Source of the DNA: Massilia agrisoli
GTDB taxonomy: Bacteria; Pseudomonadota; Gammaproteobacteria; Burkholderiales; Burkholderiaceae_D
Length of the DNA: 64,000 bases
Direction: 5' to 3'
Assembly (NCBI RefSeq): GCF_020831365.1
Contig: NZ_JAJHPV010000009.1
Coordinates: forward strand, 124,001 to 188,000
The stretch's first letter is position 1; each line of letters begins with the position of its first letter. The translations under genes were made by a program, and so were the position numbers. The notes under the pieces are model-generated. The model worked only from the letters and a program-made list of their open reading frames with translations, had not been told where the DNA came from and made no database searches. Below are positions 1 through 8,620 of this stretch, piece by piece.

Positions 1-1678
1 GATAGCTGACTTTTCCCGTCGGGTCGGGGCGCACCTCAGGATTAATGCGCAAGGCGCCTTCACTGGCGATCGCGATCGACGCGGTGATGGGGTCCACTTC
101 TTCACATGGTCCGCGGTCTGCCAACTTCAGTGTCGAATGCGCTGAGCTGGCTGGGATCTTATTGGCGTCGATTTGACTGCCGCGCATGTCTGCCAGGCAG
201 GGGTTGGGCAACGGCTCTCCGTTGATCCTGCGAATCCCATAGCGCTGATCCTCGGGTTTGTCGCCCGGCTGGATTGGCCATTTTGCGACCGGGAGAGAGG
301 CGCGTAAACTGCGCCCGCCTTTCGCGACGTGTGCATGGTCGTCTTCGCCTTTAATACATAGCGCGAAATCGTGGGGCGGCTTACCGACCAGTACCGGCAG
401 CGTTTTCCGCTTTTGCGGGTCCCAACGCTGCTTTGAGGTAAACACGCGCTGGCGGAAACTGCTTCCCAGTTCCAGAAGCGGTTGCCGGCTGATTTTTTCG
501 GTAATGCTGCGCACAGGGCCAATGTTCAACCCCTTGCTGGCCGCGTATCCGCTCACGTCGCGCTGCCCGGTAGCCCTTGTTCCTTGCAGGTAGTCCGGTA
601 CGCCTTGCCAGCCGATTCCCTTCATGTTCTGGAGCGCGACCGTCATGTCTTCCGGGCTGAAATAAAGGTACACTTTGCCCCGGTTGTCGCGATCGGCATC
701 CGGCTTCCATCGGCCCTCAACCATGCCGCCGCATTCGGCCTCGCCGATTTTTGCAAAGGCAGGCGCGGTTGCTTTTGCCTTGGCCACGCCCTTGACGATG
801 TTCACCAGGGTTTGCAGTCTGCCATGCAGGGTCTGCGGCGCCGCAATCTTGTCGTAGTGCGGTCCCATCGGGGCATCCATACCGCCAGTGAAGAGATTCG
901 CAAGGTCGACCAGCGTGTCGGTGTCATCATCGAGGCTGTAGGGCGGATGGGTCAGGATCAGGGTATCGGCGGTGCGCTCCCCACGCTCCATCAGGAACGC
1001 CTGTGCGAGCAAACTCAGCAAGCATCCTTGGCTATGGGCAACGATCGTGACTGTCTCGTCCTGGCCGTAGTCACGGATCATCGCGATCAGGGCTGCCAAA
1101 CGCCGCGCGGCGAGCACCATGTACATACGGCCAGGAGCATTATTGAGCGGCCGCAGCCGGTCTTTAATGGGATCCATTGGTGCCCCGGCACCGCGGTTCC
1201 ATATGTCGGGCAGGCTGCTGGTGGCATTGGCGAACGGGCCGCCCCCTTTGGACAAGTCCTTGTCGAGGCGATTACCGTAGCGGTCGGTCTTCTGGCCGTT
1301 GACGGGTTTCGCTTTATCGGTCGCCTCCCGGAAGCCCCAGTAGAACGGAATAACCGGACTGTCGGTGTCGGTGGTTACATTGCGCTTGAAGTAGGTCGCA
1401 TCGGGGTCCTCGACCACCGTGTCCTTGTCGGTCGGCAGCGAGTACTTCGCCGGCTTGAAGCAGCGGGAAAGGCGTTGCTCTAGTCCGACGCACAGGCCTT
1501 CCTCCACTTCACTGAAGCTGGTGCCGACATCGTTCACGCCATGGATGATGATGATGTTACAAGGCTTGTCGCGAGGGTGCTCGATGACCTTGTCGGACGC
1601 ACGCTGATTTCGCAAAACCGTGCAGGTGTGGTTCGCCAAATATTCAGACTTCGGATAATTTCTGCTCGAATCTGCCAT
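1..1678 (-). CDS. T6SS lipase effector, Tle3-like (DUF3274), C-terminus off window
   Basis: The frame stays open from an ATG at 1678 to the left edge, giving 559 residues without a stop; the C-terminus lies outside. AAGGTGA sits 5 bases before the ATG. An alpha/beta-hydrolase start (IIIIHGVNDVG, about residues 46-56) is followed by a nucleophile elbow AHSQG with Ser216, where the first glycine of the usual GxSxG is alanine. The overall sequence resembles DUF3274/Tle3-type phospholipases that are carried as cargo on VgrG spikes. The gene starts 20 bases after the vgrG stop on the same strand, which supports co-expression and delivery by that VgrG. An immunity gene would be expected further left, outside the window. 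Substrate (membrane phospholipid) is inferred from family. Confidence 0.8.
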   Translation of the reverse strand, partial: MADSSRNYPKSEYLANHTCTVLRNQRASDKVIEHPRDKPCNIIIIHGVNDVGTSFSEVEEGLCVGLEQRLSRCFKPAKYSLPTDKDTVVEDPDATYFKRNVTTDTDSPVIPFYWGFREATDKAKPVNGQKTDRYGNRLDKDLSKGGGPFANATSSLPDIWNRGAGAPMDPIKDRLRPLNNAPGRMYMVLAARRLAALIAMIRDYGQDETVTIVAHSQGCLLSLLAQAFLMERGERTADTLILTHPPYSLDDDTDTLVDLANLFTGGMDAPMGPHYDKIAAPQTLHGRLQTLVNIVKGVAKAKATAPAFAKIGEAECGGMVEGRWKPDADRDNRGKVYLYFSPEDMTVALQNMKGIGWQGVPDYLQGTRATGQRDVSGYAASKGLNIGPVRSITEKISRQPLLELGSSFRQRVFTSKQRWDPQKRKTLPVLVGKPPHDFALCIKGEDDHAHVAKGGRSLRASLPVAKWPIQPGDKPEDQRYGIRRINGEPLPNPCLADMRGSQIDANKIPASSAHSTLKLADRGPCEEVDPITASIAIASEGALRINPEVRPDPTGKVSY

Positions 1679-1698
1679 GAGTTCACCTTCCGATAGGG

Positions 1699-4530
1699 CT
1701 ATAGTTCGCCGCCGCGCATCAGCCTGATTTCCGCCATGTGCATGGCATTGCGCTCGATCAGTTCGGATTTGCCATCGGCACCGCTGCGCACCTGCATGTC
1801 GCTGCCGTCGCTCAGCCCGATTTTCATCTTGGCGTCCTTGACGGCGCCGCCCAGCGGCCGGTCACCGTTATCGAGCGGCGTCCCGCGCGCGTAGTGCACC
1901 GCCAGCTTCAGGTCGGCGCCGCCCTCGCCGAATTTTGGGAACTGGGCCGTCATGCTCTCGGGCTCGTCGTACAGGAAGTCCGGTGCGTAGAACTTGAGCG
2001 GCTGTTTGCTGCCCAAGACCGGTGGACCGTCGCCCAGCTTCAGGAATGAGCCGTCTTCCGCCACTAGCAGGATGACCTTTCCACAGACCATGACCGTGCC
2101 TTCGGTAGCGGTCACATTCAGGTTCTTGGCCGAGTTGATGTCGATGTCATCGTGCTGGCTCTGGAGCAGCAACTTGCCGAAGTGCGCAATGCCGGTGAGT
2201 CCACCATTCTGCGCGAACATGGAAATCCCTTTGCCGGCGTTCAGGCTGAAACGTTGGCCGGCGGTCATCTGCAGGTGTTGCTGCGCTACGGTGTCGATGT
2301 TCCGGGCTGAGTAGCTGACGATGGCCTTGCTGCTGGCAAAACCAATACCTGCCGGGGATGTGACGCCGATAACTGGCTCGCCCGGCTCGGCTGCCTTGGG
2401 TGCGGTGTTGCTGCCGTCTTCCCACTTCTTGAAGCGGGACAGCAGTTCGTCCTGCTCCTTGATGTCGATCGGCATGGCGTTATGCTCGGCCGCGAAGTTG
2501 CCGAGCGCGGCACACAGTTCACCGCACTCGCGCAATAGCCCCAGATAGTCGTCTCGCGCAAGCTGGCTGCCCTTCGAGCCCGCGCCTCCCAGCAGCTTCC
2601 ATGTGCTCAGCAAGATGCCTCTGGCAGCGTGCAGTGCGATCGCTTCGTCGGTACGCAACTCCGCGCCTTCGCCGCGCGGAGCGGCGCTGACGTCCTGGCG
2701 CAGCTCGGTCAGATAGCCAAGGTTGAGCTCCGTGGTCGCGTGATCGCTCGCCAGCTGCGCGCTGATCTGGCCAGTAGTGTCGTCCAGACGTAGCTGGTTG
2801 CCACGCCTGCCGCGTATTTCGCGCGAACGAATGCCCGATTGGTACTTGGTGTTCGGCAGTCCGCCCTCATGGCGGAATGCGGGCGGAAGGCCACTGCCGT
2901 TGTACAGCTGGCCAATGATGATCGGCTTGTCGGGATCGCCACCGGCCCATCCGACCAGTACCTCGGTGCCGACCGGAGGCAGCAGGCGCGTACCGCACTG
3001 TCCGGCGGTACCGGGACCGTTGCCGGCCCAGTTGGAAGCCACACGTACCCAGGCCGAATCGGCGTCCGAGTCCGAGCTACCGACACCGTTGGCGTGTTCG
3101 TGGTCTTGCAGGCGCGTGGCCGGAAAGCGGATCTTGACGCGCGCCATTTCGTCGCACCAGACCTGTTCGTTCGTGGGGCCGACCACGATTGCCGTCTGCA
3201 ACGCCGGCTGCGGCAACGTGGCACGCGGCGGGACGATACGAATGCCGCGTCGCACGCAGGTAAAGCGCGTCTTGTAGCGGATCGGCTCACCGTCGCCATT
3301 CGCAAAAACTGCGTAGTCGCCCCGACTCCAGCCATTGCGGTTGAACAACCGCTCGACGCGAGCGCCGACCTCGACCGGCAAGTTGTTCTGGGCCGCGATG
3401 TGCTGCGCTGTGATGACGAACTCGCGTTCTTTTGCCGGGTGGGTGTCAATCTCGGGGTGGCCTTCAAGGCTGAACCATTCACCTACCGCCAGGTCGCGCA
3501 CGCCGCCTTCACCGTGGAAGCTCTTGGCTTCATACTCATAGTGCGCGATTTGCGCATAGCCCAAATCGGTCAGGTCTCGTGCATTGTCACTCAGGCGCGG
3601 CGCCGCCACGTAGTAGTCATCGAGGCTGGCTGCCAGTTCGTTCCCGCGCCTGCCCTGATCGGTCCGTGATTGCGCGCAGGTTTCCATAAACACGGCGCTG
3701 GATGGATTGTTATAGTCCCAGGTGTGCAAAGAAGCGCTGCCAGGCCGCAGGGTGCGTACGCCGCTCCAGCCGGTAATAGCGTCGCGCTGCTCCGTGGCGT
3801 CGTCCCGGTGAAAGCGCACACTGCCAGCCGCATTCTGTTCGAGCTGGCTGACATCATCGAACAGGAACAGTGTATGCCCGATTGCTTCCTGCTGAGCGTG
3901 GCTTCGGGAAAAACTGCTTGGCAGGCCGGATCGTAAGAACCAAGCAATACCGCGGCGCTGCAGAAGACGCCGGATGAAAGCGGCGTCCGACTCGTTGTGT
4001 TGCATGATAAATTCGCGGGGTGCGAGTTTGCGGCCAAGCCCCGCGCCGACCTGGAGCTCGAACGTCGCGCGCAGCACAGAGTTGCGCTCGTGCCATTCGG
4101 CCACCAGCGTCTTAATGACGTCCAGCTCGTTTTGGTTGCGGAACACCCGGGTGTTGGTCCGGCCTTCCATGACCGACAGCGCATCGCGCATCACCAGTTG
4201 GTAGGTCGCCAGCCCGCCGTCGCTCTGGCCCGATGCTGCCTCGGTGACAATTCCGCAGATGCGGCGACGCTGCCCGCGGTCGGTGACCACCCGTAGTTCG
4301 GCGGGTAAGCCAATAAACTCTTTCAGGGGTAGCCCTGCATTATCGGCTACGCACAGAATGCGGTATTCGAAGCCGCCGCAGACGGCTTCCGTGCCGATTA
4401 TCCTCTGGGGTAGCAGTACATCTTCATCCACTCCGTCTGCGTGGGCAAGCGCCAGTCCTAAAGGGCGATCGCGCGTGCCAAGCCTCGAAAGGGCAAGCCG
4501 AAGATCATGCATGGTGCGAGTATGTGCCAT
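1699..4530 (-). CDS. vgrG: Type VI secretion system spike protein VgrG
   Basis: A 943-residue VgrG. The N-terminal two-thirds is the gp27-like baseplate part. A gp5-type OB-fold segment lies near residues 490-545 (SAWVRVASNWAG; GGDPDKPIIIGQLYN), followed by the DUF2345/Vgr extension rich in short beta repeats (about 600-800) and a C-terminal tail. It forms the trimeric tip of the T6SS tube that punctures target cells. AAGGA lies 9 bases before the chosen ATG. The lipase effector gene follows by 20 bases. No structural T6SS genes (tss) are in the window, so this looks like an orphan vgrG-effector island working with machinery encoded elsewhere. The DUF2345 extension may dock the effector (inference). 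Confidence 0.95.
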   Translation of the reverse strand: MAHTRTMHDLRLALSRLGTRDRPLGLALAHADGVDEDVLLPQRIIGTEAVCGGFEYRILCVADNAGLPLKEFIGLPAELRVVTDRGQRRRICGIVTEAASGQSDGGLATYQLVMRDALSVMEGRTNTRVFRNQNELDVIKTLVAEWHERNSVLRATFELQVGAGLGRKLAPREFIMQHNESDAAFIRRLLQRRGIAWFLRSGLPSSFSRSHAQQEAIGHTLFLFDDVSQLEQNAAGSVRFHRDDATEQRDAITGWSGVRTLRPGSASLHTWDYNNPSSAVFMETCAQSRTDQGRRGNELAASLDDYYVAAPRLSDNARDLTDLGYAQIAHYEYEAKSFHGEGGVRDLAVGEWFSLEGHPEIDTHPAKEREFVITAQHIAAQNNLPVEVGARVERLFNRNGWSRGDYAVFANGDGEPIRYKTRFTCVRRGIRIVPPRATLPQPALQTAIVVGPTNEQVWCDEMARVKIRFPATRLQDHEHANGVGSSDSDADSAWVRVASNWAGNGPGTAGQCGTRLLPPVGTEVLVGWAGGDPDKPIIIGQLYNGSGLPPAFRHEGGLPNTKYQSGIRSREIRGRRGNQLRLDDTTGQISAQLASDHATTELNLGYLTELRQDVSAAPRGEGAELRTDEAIALHAARGILLSTWKLLGGAGSKGSQLARDDYLGLLRECGELCAALGNFAAEHNAMPIDIKEQDELLSRFKKWEDGSNTAPKAAEPGEPVIGVTSPAGIGFASSKAIVSYSARNIDTVAQQHLQMTAGQRFSLNAGKGISMFAQNGGLTGIAHFGKLLLQSQHDDIDINSAKNLNVTATEGTVMVCGKVILLVAEDGSFLKLGDGPPVLGSKQPLKFYAPDFLYDEPESMTAQFPKFGEGGADLKLAVHYARGTPLDNGDRPLGGAVKDAKMKIGLSDGSDMQVRSGADGKSELIERNAMHMAEIRLMRGGEL

Positions 4531-4725
4531 CTGTCATCGTCCTTGGCGACCGATCGCGACACAAGTCCTGGAAGGCCATGGTCTGTTTTGCGTGGGAAGC
4601 AAAAGAGTCCTGGTAAAGCCCGGATGATGGTGTTCGCGCGGTGCTGTCGAAAAAAAAGATTATTGACGTACGTTAAGCAGGGCGTGATGCGATTAAGCAA
4701 AAACTATCGCTTAACGCCCGCAGAA

Positions 4726-5281
4726 TCATGCATTCACGAGGGTTAGCTGTCTAGCCTGCCGCACCTGCTCGCGCAGCGCGTTGCGCTCGGACTTGGCGGC
4801 GTCGAGCTGGGTGCGCAGTTCTGCAATTTCGGCAGCAAAATTGTCGCGCGCGGTCATGGCGCCAATCAGCTCCATCTCGGCGGCAAGTCGCGCATTCGAC
4901 TCCGTCGCCAGCGCCGCCACGTTGCGCTCGAACTGGTCGCGCAAGGTCGCCAGCCTCTTTGGCAGTAATCGCCTCCACCTCGGCCGCCAGCTCTTCGCGC
5001 GCTTCCTCCAGCGCCTCGCCCGATTGCAGCAGGGCTTCCATGTCGCTCTCGGACTACTCCAGCGCCTCGCGCACGCCAGCGCCCGAGTCGTGCGCAAATT
5101 GCTGCGCCCACGCGCCCGGCACAGCGGCCAGCGCTTCCGGAATCTCCACCTTCGGCGCTTCGGCCGGCTCGGCCTGGCCTGCGCGCCATTGGGCGAGGTG
5201 CTTATGAATTATGTAAGGTGAACCGGTGCCGAGCACCTCGCGCACCGCGTCGATGGTGACCTGCTCGCCATTGTTCGGCAA
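4726..5281 (-). pseudogene. Decayed duplicate of the KfrA-like gene at 11540-12283
   Basis: Same strand and same order of sequence as the intact 247-residue KfrA-like gene at 11540-12283, but broken in three ways. The first ~20 codons (including the ATG) are missing. A glutamine codon in the ALEQSES region reads TAG, ending the first frame at 5054. An internal segment of roughly 50 codons, between EAITSE and LATLREQ of the intact protein, is deleted with a frameshift near 4960. The two remaining pieces read KfrA-like sequence in different frames. Aligned by eye the remaining nucleotides are close to 90% identical to the intact copy, so the duplication is fairly recent. No product is expected. 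Confidence 0.85.
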
Positions 5282-5380
5282 GACCTGCTATGCTGAGTTC
5301 ATCGGCCGGCTCGGCCAAACGCGGTCGCATTACCGACGCGTTTTGTCAGCTTTAATCTGGTTCCGTATCAGGAGAACACA

Positions 5381-5620
5381 ATGGTCGGAAAATTCTTGAA
5401 GCCCGGGGCGATCGTCGATCTCATCAAGAGCGAAGAGCGAACAAACTCTATACGGAAACGGGTTGGTTTAACCATGCATCCCATACGAGCGACTGTCTGT
5501 GGCTGCCCTGATCCTAACTGCGGCGGGTGGTACGACATCATTACCGAACGCACGATTCCTACGGCGGAAGAGTGCACGTCGATCCTCAAGGAAGCAAAAG
5601 AAAAGAAGAAACAGGCATAG
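5381..5620 (+). CDS. Small hypothetical protein with Cys cluster
   Basis: An ORF of 79 residues with a good ribosome site (AGGAGA, 5 bases before ATG). I do not recognise the family. It has a CxCxxxxC cluster (CGCPDPNC, followed by GGWYD) that could bind a metal, and a lysine-rich C-terminus (KEAKEKKKQA). Base composition is lower in GC than the neighbours, suggesting acquired DNA; it lies beside the decayed KfrA copy. It stands alone between minus-strand genes. Confidence 0.5.
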   Translation: MVGKFLKPGAIVDLIKSEERTNSIRKRVGLTMHPIRATVCGCPDPNCGGWYDIITERTIPTAEECTSILKEAKEKKKQA

Positions 5621-5709
5621 AGAGGGAAGGTCCGCTTTGGGTTGCGGATTCAACCGGTCAACGCAACACACTGTTCGAATTGGCGAGCCTAATAGGATAG
5701 CATCCCCCC

Positions 5710-6066
5710 TCATCCATCGATTTCCTGCCTGTGCCTGATGCTTGCAACTGTCCAGCTAACCGTCTCCTGATCGATCAGCGCATGCACAGGCGAATCGCCT
5801 AGCTCATCCATCATCCGGTGCATCGCGGCACGCGCCGCGGCCTCGGATTCCCACAGCAGCACATCAACAACGCAAGGGCCGGGCTGCTCGCCGATCCGGC
5901 GCGACTTAAAGCCTGGCTGCTGCAGCAGCCAGGCGTCTATTTCCCGGTTGGCAGCGACGAAGCCGGCGAAGGAAACCCCTTGCGCCAGTCGAAATGTAAC
6001 GATCTCGACCGCCTCATCGCCGGGGCTCACCTGCCCCGCCACAGGGATGGAGGTCGCCCCGCTCAC
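5710..6066 (-). CDS. ABM-like dimeric alpha/beta-barrel protein
   Basis: A 118-residue product. The frame could extend to an ATG at 6129, but a GTG at 6066 overlaps the stop of the preceding gene (GTGA) and fits translational coupling, so it is preferred. The sequence (AVEIVTFRLAQGVSFAGF, later LLWESEAAARAAMHRM) looks like an antibiotic-biosynthesis-monooxygenase-type ferredoxin fold, a family of small dimeric oxygenases or binding proteins. No catalytic residues can be assigned. It is the third gene of the operon after a zinc-less MDR oxidoreductase and a SnoaL-like protein. Confidence 0.65.
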   Translation of the reverse strand: MSGATSIPVAGQVSPGDEAVEIVTFRLAQGVSFAGFVAANREIDAWLLQQPGFKSRRIGEQPGPCVVDVLLWESEAAARAAMHRMMDELGDSPVHALIDQETVSWTVASIRHRQEIDG

Positions 6067-6548
6067 GTGCTGCTCTCGGGAAATGCCATCGGCAGGTCGA
6101 GATAGATGCGATGTTCGGCAATCTTCCACTGCTGGTCCTCGCGGACCAGCCGCGAACGGTAATAGCCCGCTTCGATCGGCATGACCGTACCCTGTGCCCC
6201 GAAGGCATTGCCGGGCCAGCCCGCCGGCGGCTTCGTTGCGCCAACCGTGTCATATACGATGAACTGGGCATCGATTGTCGCCGCGTCCCCGTCAACCTCA
6301 ACGATCGGGTCGTGGGTCGTATGATGGCTCCAGCCGCCGGCCGGGTGCGGCTCCATCAGTCCCGCGACGGCCGCGCCGATGGCGCCCGCTCCTTCGATGC
6401 GGCCGATCTGCCGCGGCGCCTGCTGGCCCTCGAAGATCTCGACCTGCGCCTGTTCGACGAACAACTGGCTCATCGCCGCCCCGTCGCGCCTGTCCGCTGC
6501 GCGCACATATTTCGCGAGCACCTGCTGTACTTCCCGTTCCTTGCTCAT
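6063..6548 (-). CDS. SnoaL/NTF2-like protein
   Basis: A 161-residue protein with an NTF2-like fold: N-terminal helix (VQQVLAKYVRAADRRD), the cone-forming beta region with WSHHTTHDPIVEVDGD, and C-terminal strands (YYRSRLVREDQQWKIAEHRIYLDLP). This SnoaL_4 type is often a small cyclase, hydratase or bile-acid-dehydratase-like enzyme; here only the fold is supported. Its ATG overlaps the TGA of the upstream oxidoreductase (ATGA), and AGGAGA lies 6 bases before it. Its own stop overlaps the start of the next gene, so all three are translationally coupled. Confidence 0.8.
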   Translation of the reverse strand: MSKEREVQQVLAKYVRAADRRDGAAMSQLFVEQAQVEIFEGQQAPRQIGRIEGAGAIGAAVAGLMEPHPAGGWSHHTTHDPIVEVDGDAATIDAQFIVYDTVGATKPPAGWPGNAFGAQGTVMPIEAGYYRSRLVREDQQWKIAEHRIYLDLPMAFPESST

Positions 6549-7561
6549 GCTTGCTCTCCTGTTGCTACCGACACCACCAGCTTGCCCTCGGCCCGGCCTT
6601 CGGCCAGGTCGCGGTGGGCATCGGCGACGCTGTCCAGGGTGTAGCGGCCAGGATCGACGCGCACCTTGACCTTGCCAGCTTCCACCAGCCGGCTGGCTTC
6701 GCGCATGATGGCGCCGTGGGCGGCGCGGCCCTTGCCGCTGATGAGCGGCAGCAGGGTGAACACGCCGGAATAGCTCGCCGCACGGAACGACAGCGGTGCA
6801 AGGGCATGGGTGCCCCAGCCGAGGCAACTGACGACGTGTCCGTGGTACAGGCGCGCAGCGCGGAACGAGGCATCGAGCACGGCGCCGCCGACAGTGTCGT
6901 ACACGATGTCGAACCCTTCGCCATCGGTGAACCGCGCAACATACTCGTCGACCGTGACAGCGCGGAAATCGATGGCGGTGGCGCCGTAAGCCTCGATCGT
7001 TGCGCGCTGGCTGGCCTCGCCGGTCGCGTAAACGTCGGCGCCGAAGGCGCGGGCGATCTGCACCGCGATGTGGCCGACGCCGCCTGCGCCGCCATGCACC
7101 AGCACCTTCGCGCCGGCGCGCACCCGGGCCCGGTCGACCAGGCCTTCCCAAGCGGTAATGAAGACCAGCGGCAAGGCGGCGGCTTCGCGCATCGACATGT
7201 TCGCCGGTTTGTGCGCCAGCAGGTCGGCGTCGACCGCGGCATACTCGGCCAGCGAGCCCTGCACGCCGGCGATGCCGCCGGTCATGCCATACACCTCGTC
7301 GCCCGGCGCGAATCCGGCGACGTCCGGGCCGACTGCTTCGACCACGCCAGCCAGGTCGATGCCCAGGATCGCCGGCAATACGCTGCGGGCATGGTCCGCC
7401 TTGCCGGCGGCGATCTTGGTATCGAGCGGATTGACGCCGCTCGCTGCAATCCGCACCAGCACCTGGCCAGGCCCTGCCACGGGGCGGGCGACATCGGCCA
7501 CGGCCATCGGCTTGTTGAAGGATTCGAGGACGACAGCTTTCATCGTGGTTGGGGTAGTCAT
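6545..7561 (-). CDS. Zinc-less MDR-family NADPH:quinone oxidoreductase / alcohol dehydrogenase
   Basis: A 338-residue medium-chain dehydrogenase/reductase. It has an N-terminal GroES-like domain (GVNPLDTKIAAG, about 43-54) and a Rossmann domain with HGGAGGVGHIAVQIA near residue 155. The catalytic-zinc ligands of classical alcohol dehydrogenases are absent, which points to the quinone reductase or enoyl-reductase branch. The start at 7561 was chosen because AGGAG lies just upstream (AAAAGGAGTGTTC before ATG); the longer open frame upstream crosses the divergent lysR promoter. It heads a coupled three-gene operon with the SnoaL-like and ABM-like genes, divergent from lysR at 7709, which is probably its regulator. 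Confidence 0.85.
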   Translation of the reverse strand: MTTPTTMKAVVLESFNKPMAVADVARPVAGPGQVLVRIAASGVNPLDTKIAAGKADHARSVLPAILGIDLAGVVEAVGPDVAGFAPGDEVYGMTGGIAGVQGSLAEYAAVDADLLAHKPANMSMREAAALPLVFITAWEGLVDRARVRAGAKVLVHGGAGGVGHIAVQIARAFGADVYATGEASQRATIEAYGATAIDFRAVTVDEYVARFTDGEGFDIVYDTVGGAVLDASFRAARLYHGHVVSCLGWGTHALAPLSFRAASYSGVFTLLPLISGKGRAAHGAIMREASRLVEAGKVKVRVDPGRYTLDSVADAHRDLAEGRAEGKLVVSVATGEQA

Positions 7562-7621
7562 GAACACTCCTTTTGATCGGTATGCACCAGTGTAGGACCG
7601 GCGCACGGCGGGATAAATGAG

Positions 7622-7635
7622 GCATTGATCAATGC
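7622..7635. promoter_or_regulatory. Perfect palindrome in lysR/oxidoreductase divergent promoter
   Basis: GCATTGATCAATGC is a perfect 14-base palindrome in the 147-base gap between the oxidoreductase start (7561) and the lysR start (7709). Location and symmetry suggest the LysR recognition site; the assignment is inferred. Confidence 0.55.
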
Positions 7636-7708
7636 AGTATTTCGAATTCGTGAACAATTGAACGGCTACAATGGCTTCGCTTCGTGGAAGCCCTCGTGAA
7701 GGAAGAGC

Positions 7709-8620
7709 ATGGACCGCCTGGATGCCTTGAAAGTTTTTTGCAGTGTCGTGGAGTCGGGAGGGTTCAGGCGCGCCGCCGATCGGCTGGGAATCTCCACGTC
7801 GTCGGTCACCAACCAGGTCGCGGCGCTGGAGGCGCGCTTCCGCGTAAAGCTGCTGCACCGGACCACGCGCAGCATGTCGCTGACCGACGAGGGGCGCCAG
7901 TGTTACGACAACGCGGTGCGCATGCTGGGCCTCATGGGCGAACTGGAAGACGCCTTGCGCCAGTCGACTGCGGCGCCGGGCGGCCTGCTGACGGTCGATA
8001 TGCCCGGCATTATCTGCAACCATATCGTTGCCCCGGCCCTGCCGCGGTTCCTGCTGGACTATCCGGATGTGACGGTGCGCATGAGCGCCAATGACCGGCT
8101 GGTCGACATGGTCGATGAAGGCATCGACGTCATGGTCAGGATCGGCAACCTGCCCGATTCCCGCCTGGTCGCGCAGACCCTGGCAAGCACCCGCTACGTC
8201 TGCTGCGCATCACCCGACTACCTGGCGCGGCGCGGCAGCCCGCGCTCACCGGACGACCTGGACGGTTTCGACTGCCTCAATTTTCTCTACCCGAAGTCGC
8301 GCCGCATCCGGCCCTGGTATTTCCAGCATGAGGGCCAGGCCATCGCGGTGGCCCCGCGCGGGATCCTTGTCACCGACCACGTCGAAAGCCTGGTCAGCGC
8401 GGCGGTGGCCGGAAGCGGCATCATCCAGGTGCTGTCGATCTCGGTCCAGGAAAGGATCGCCAGCGGCGCGCTGGTGCCGCTGCTCGCCGACTGGATGGCC
8501 CCCGGGCCGGACGTTGCTGTGCTGTTCCAGCAGCGCCAGCTGCGCGCCGCCAAAGTGAAGGTATTCGTCGAGTTCCTGCACGACACGTTCAGGCATCGCC
8601 ACCGGCTTGCTTCACCCTAA
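7709..8620 (+). CDS. LysR-family transcriptional regulator
   Basis: A 303-residue LysR regulator. The winged HTH occupies residues 1-60 (MDRLDALKVFCSVVESGGF; TSSVTNQVAALEARFRVKLLHRTTR) and the periplasmic-binding-like effector domain lies at about 90-295. This is the AaeR/CrgA-like subgroup by sequence style. AAGGAAG lies just before the ATG. It is divergent from the MDR-SnoaL-ABM operon, the usual arrangement for a LysR activator and its target. Its 3' end overlaps the EAL gene tail-to-tail by 9 bases. Confidence 0.9.
   Translation: MDRLDALKVFCSVVESGGFRRAADRLGISTSSVTNQVAALEARFRVKLLHRTTRSMSLTDEGRQCYDNAVRMLGLMGELEDALRQSTAAPGGLLTVDMPGIICNHIVAPALPRFLLDYPDVTVRMSANDRLVDMVDEGIDVMVRIGNLPDSRLVAQTLASTRYVCCASPDYLARRGSPRSPDDLDGFDCLNFLYPKSRRIRPWYFQHEGQAIAVAPRGILVTDHVESLVSAAVAGSGIIQVLSISVQERIASGALVPLLADWMAPGPDVAVLFQQRQLRAAKVKVFVEFLHDTFRHRHRLASP

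Noticed and set aside
482-1483. 333-residue plus-strand frame at the left edge
   Set aside because: Opposite strand encodes a convincing Tle3-like lipase continuous through the window edge.
4690-4722. Possible hairpin with GGGCG/CGCCC and TTAAGC/GCTTAA arms near the KfrA pseudogene
   Set aside because: The arms nest only with an 8-base bulge and lack a T-run; not convincing as a terminator or operator.
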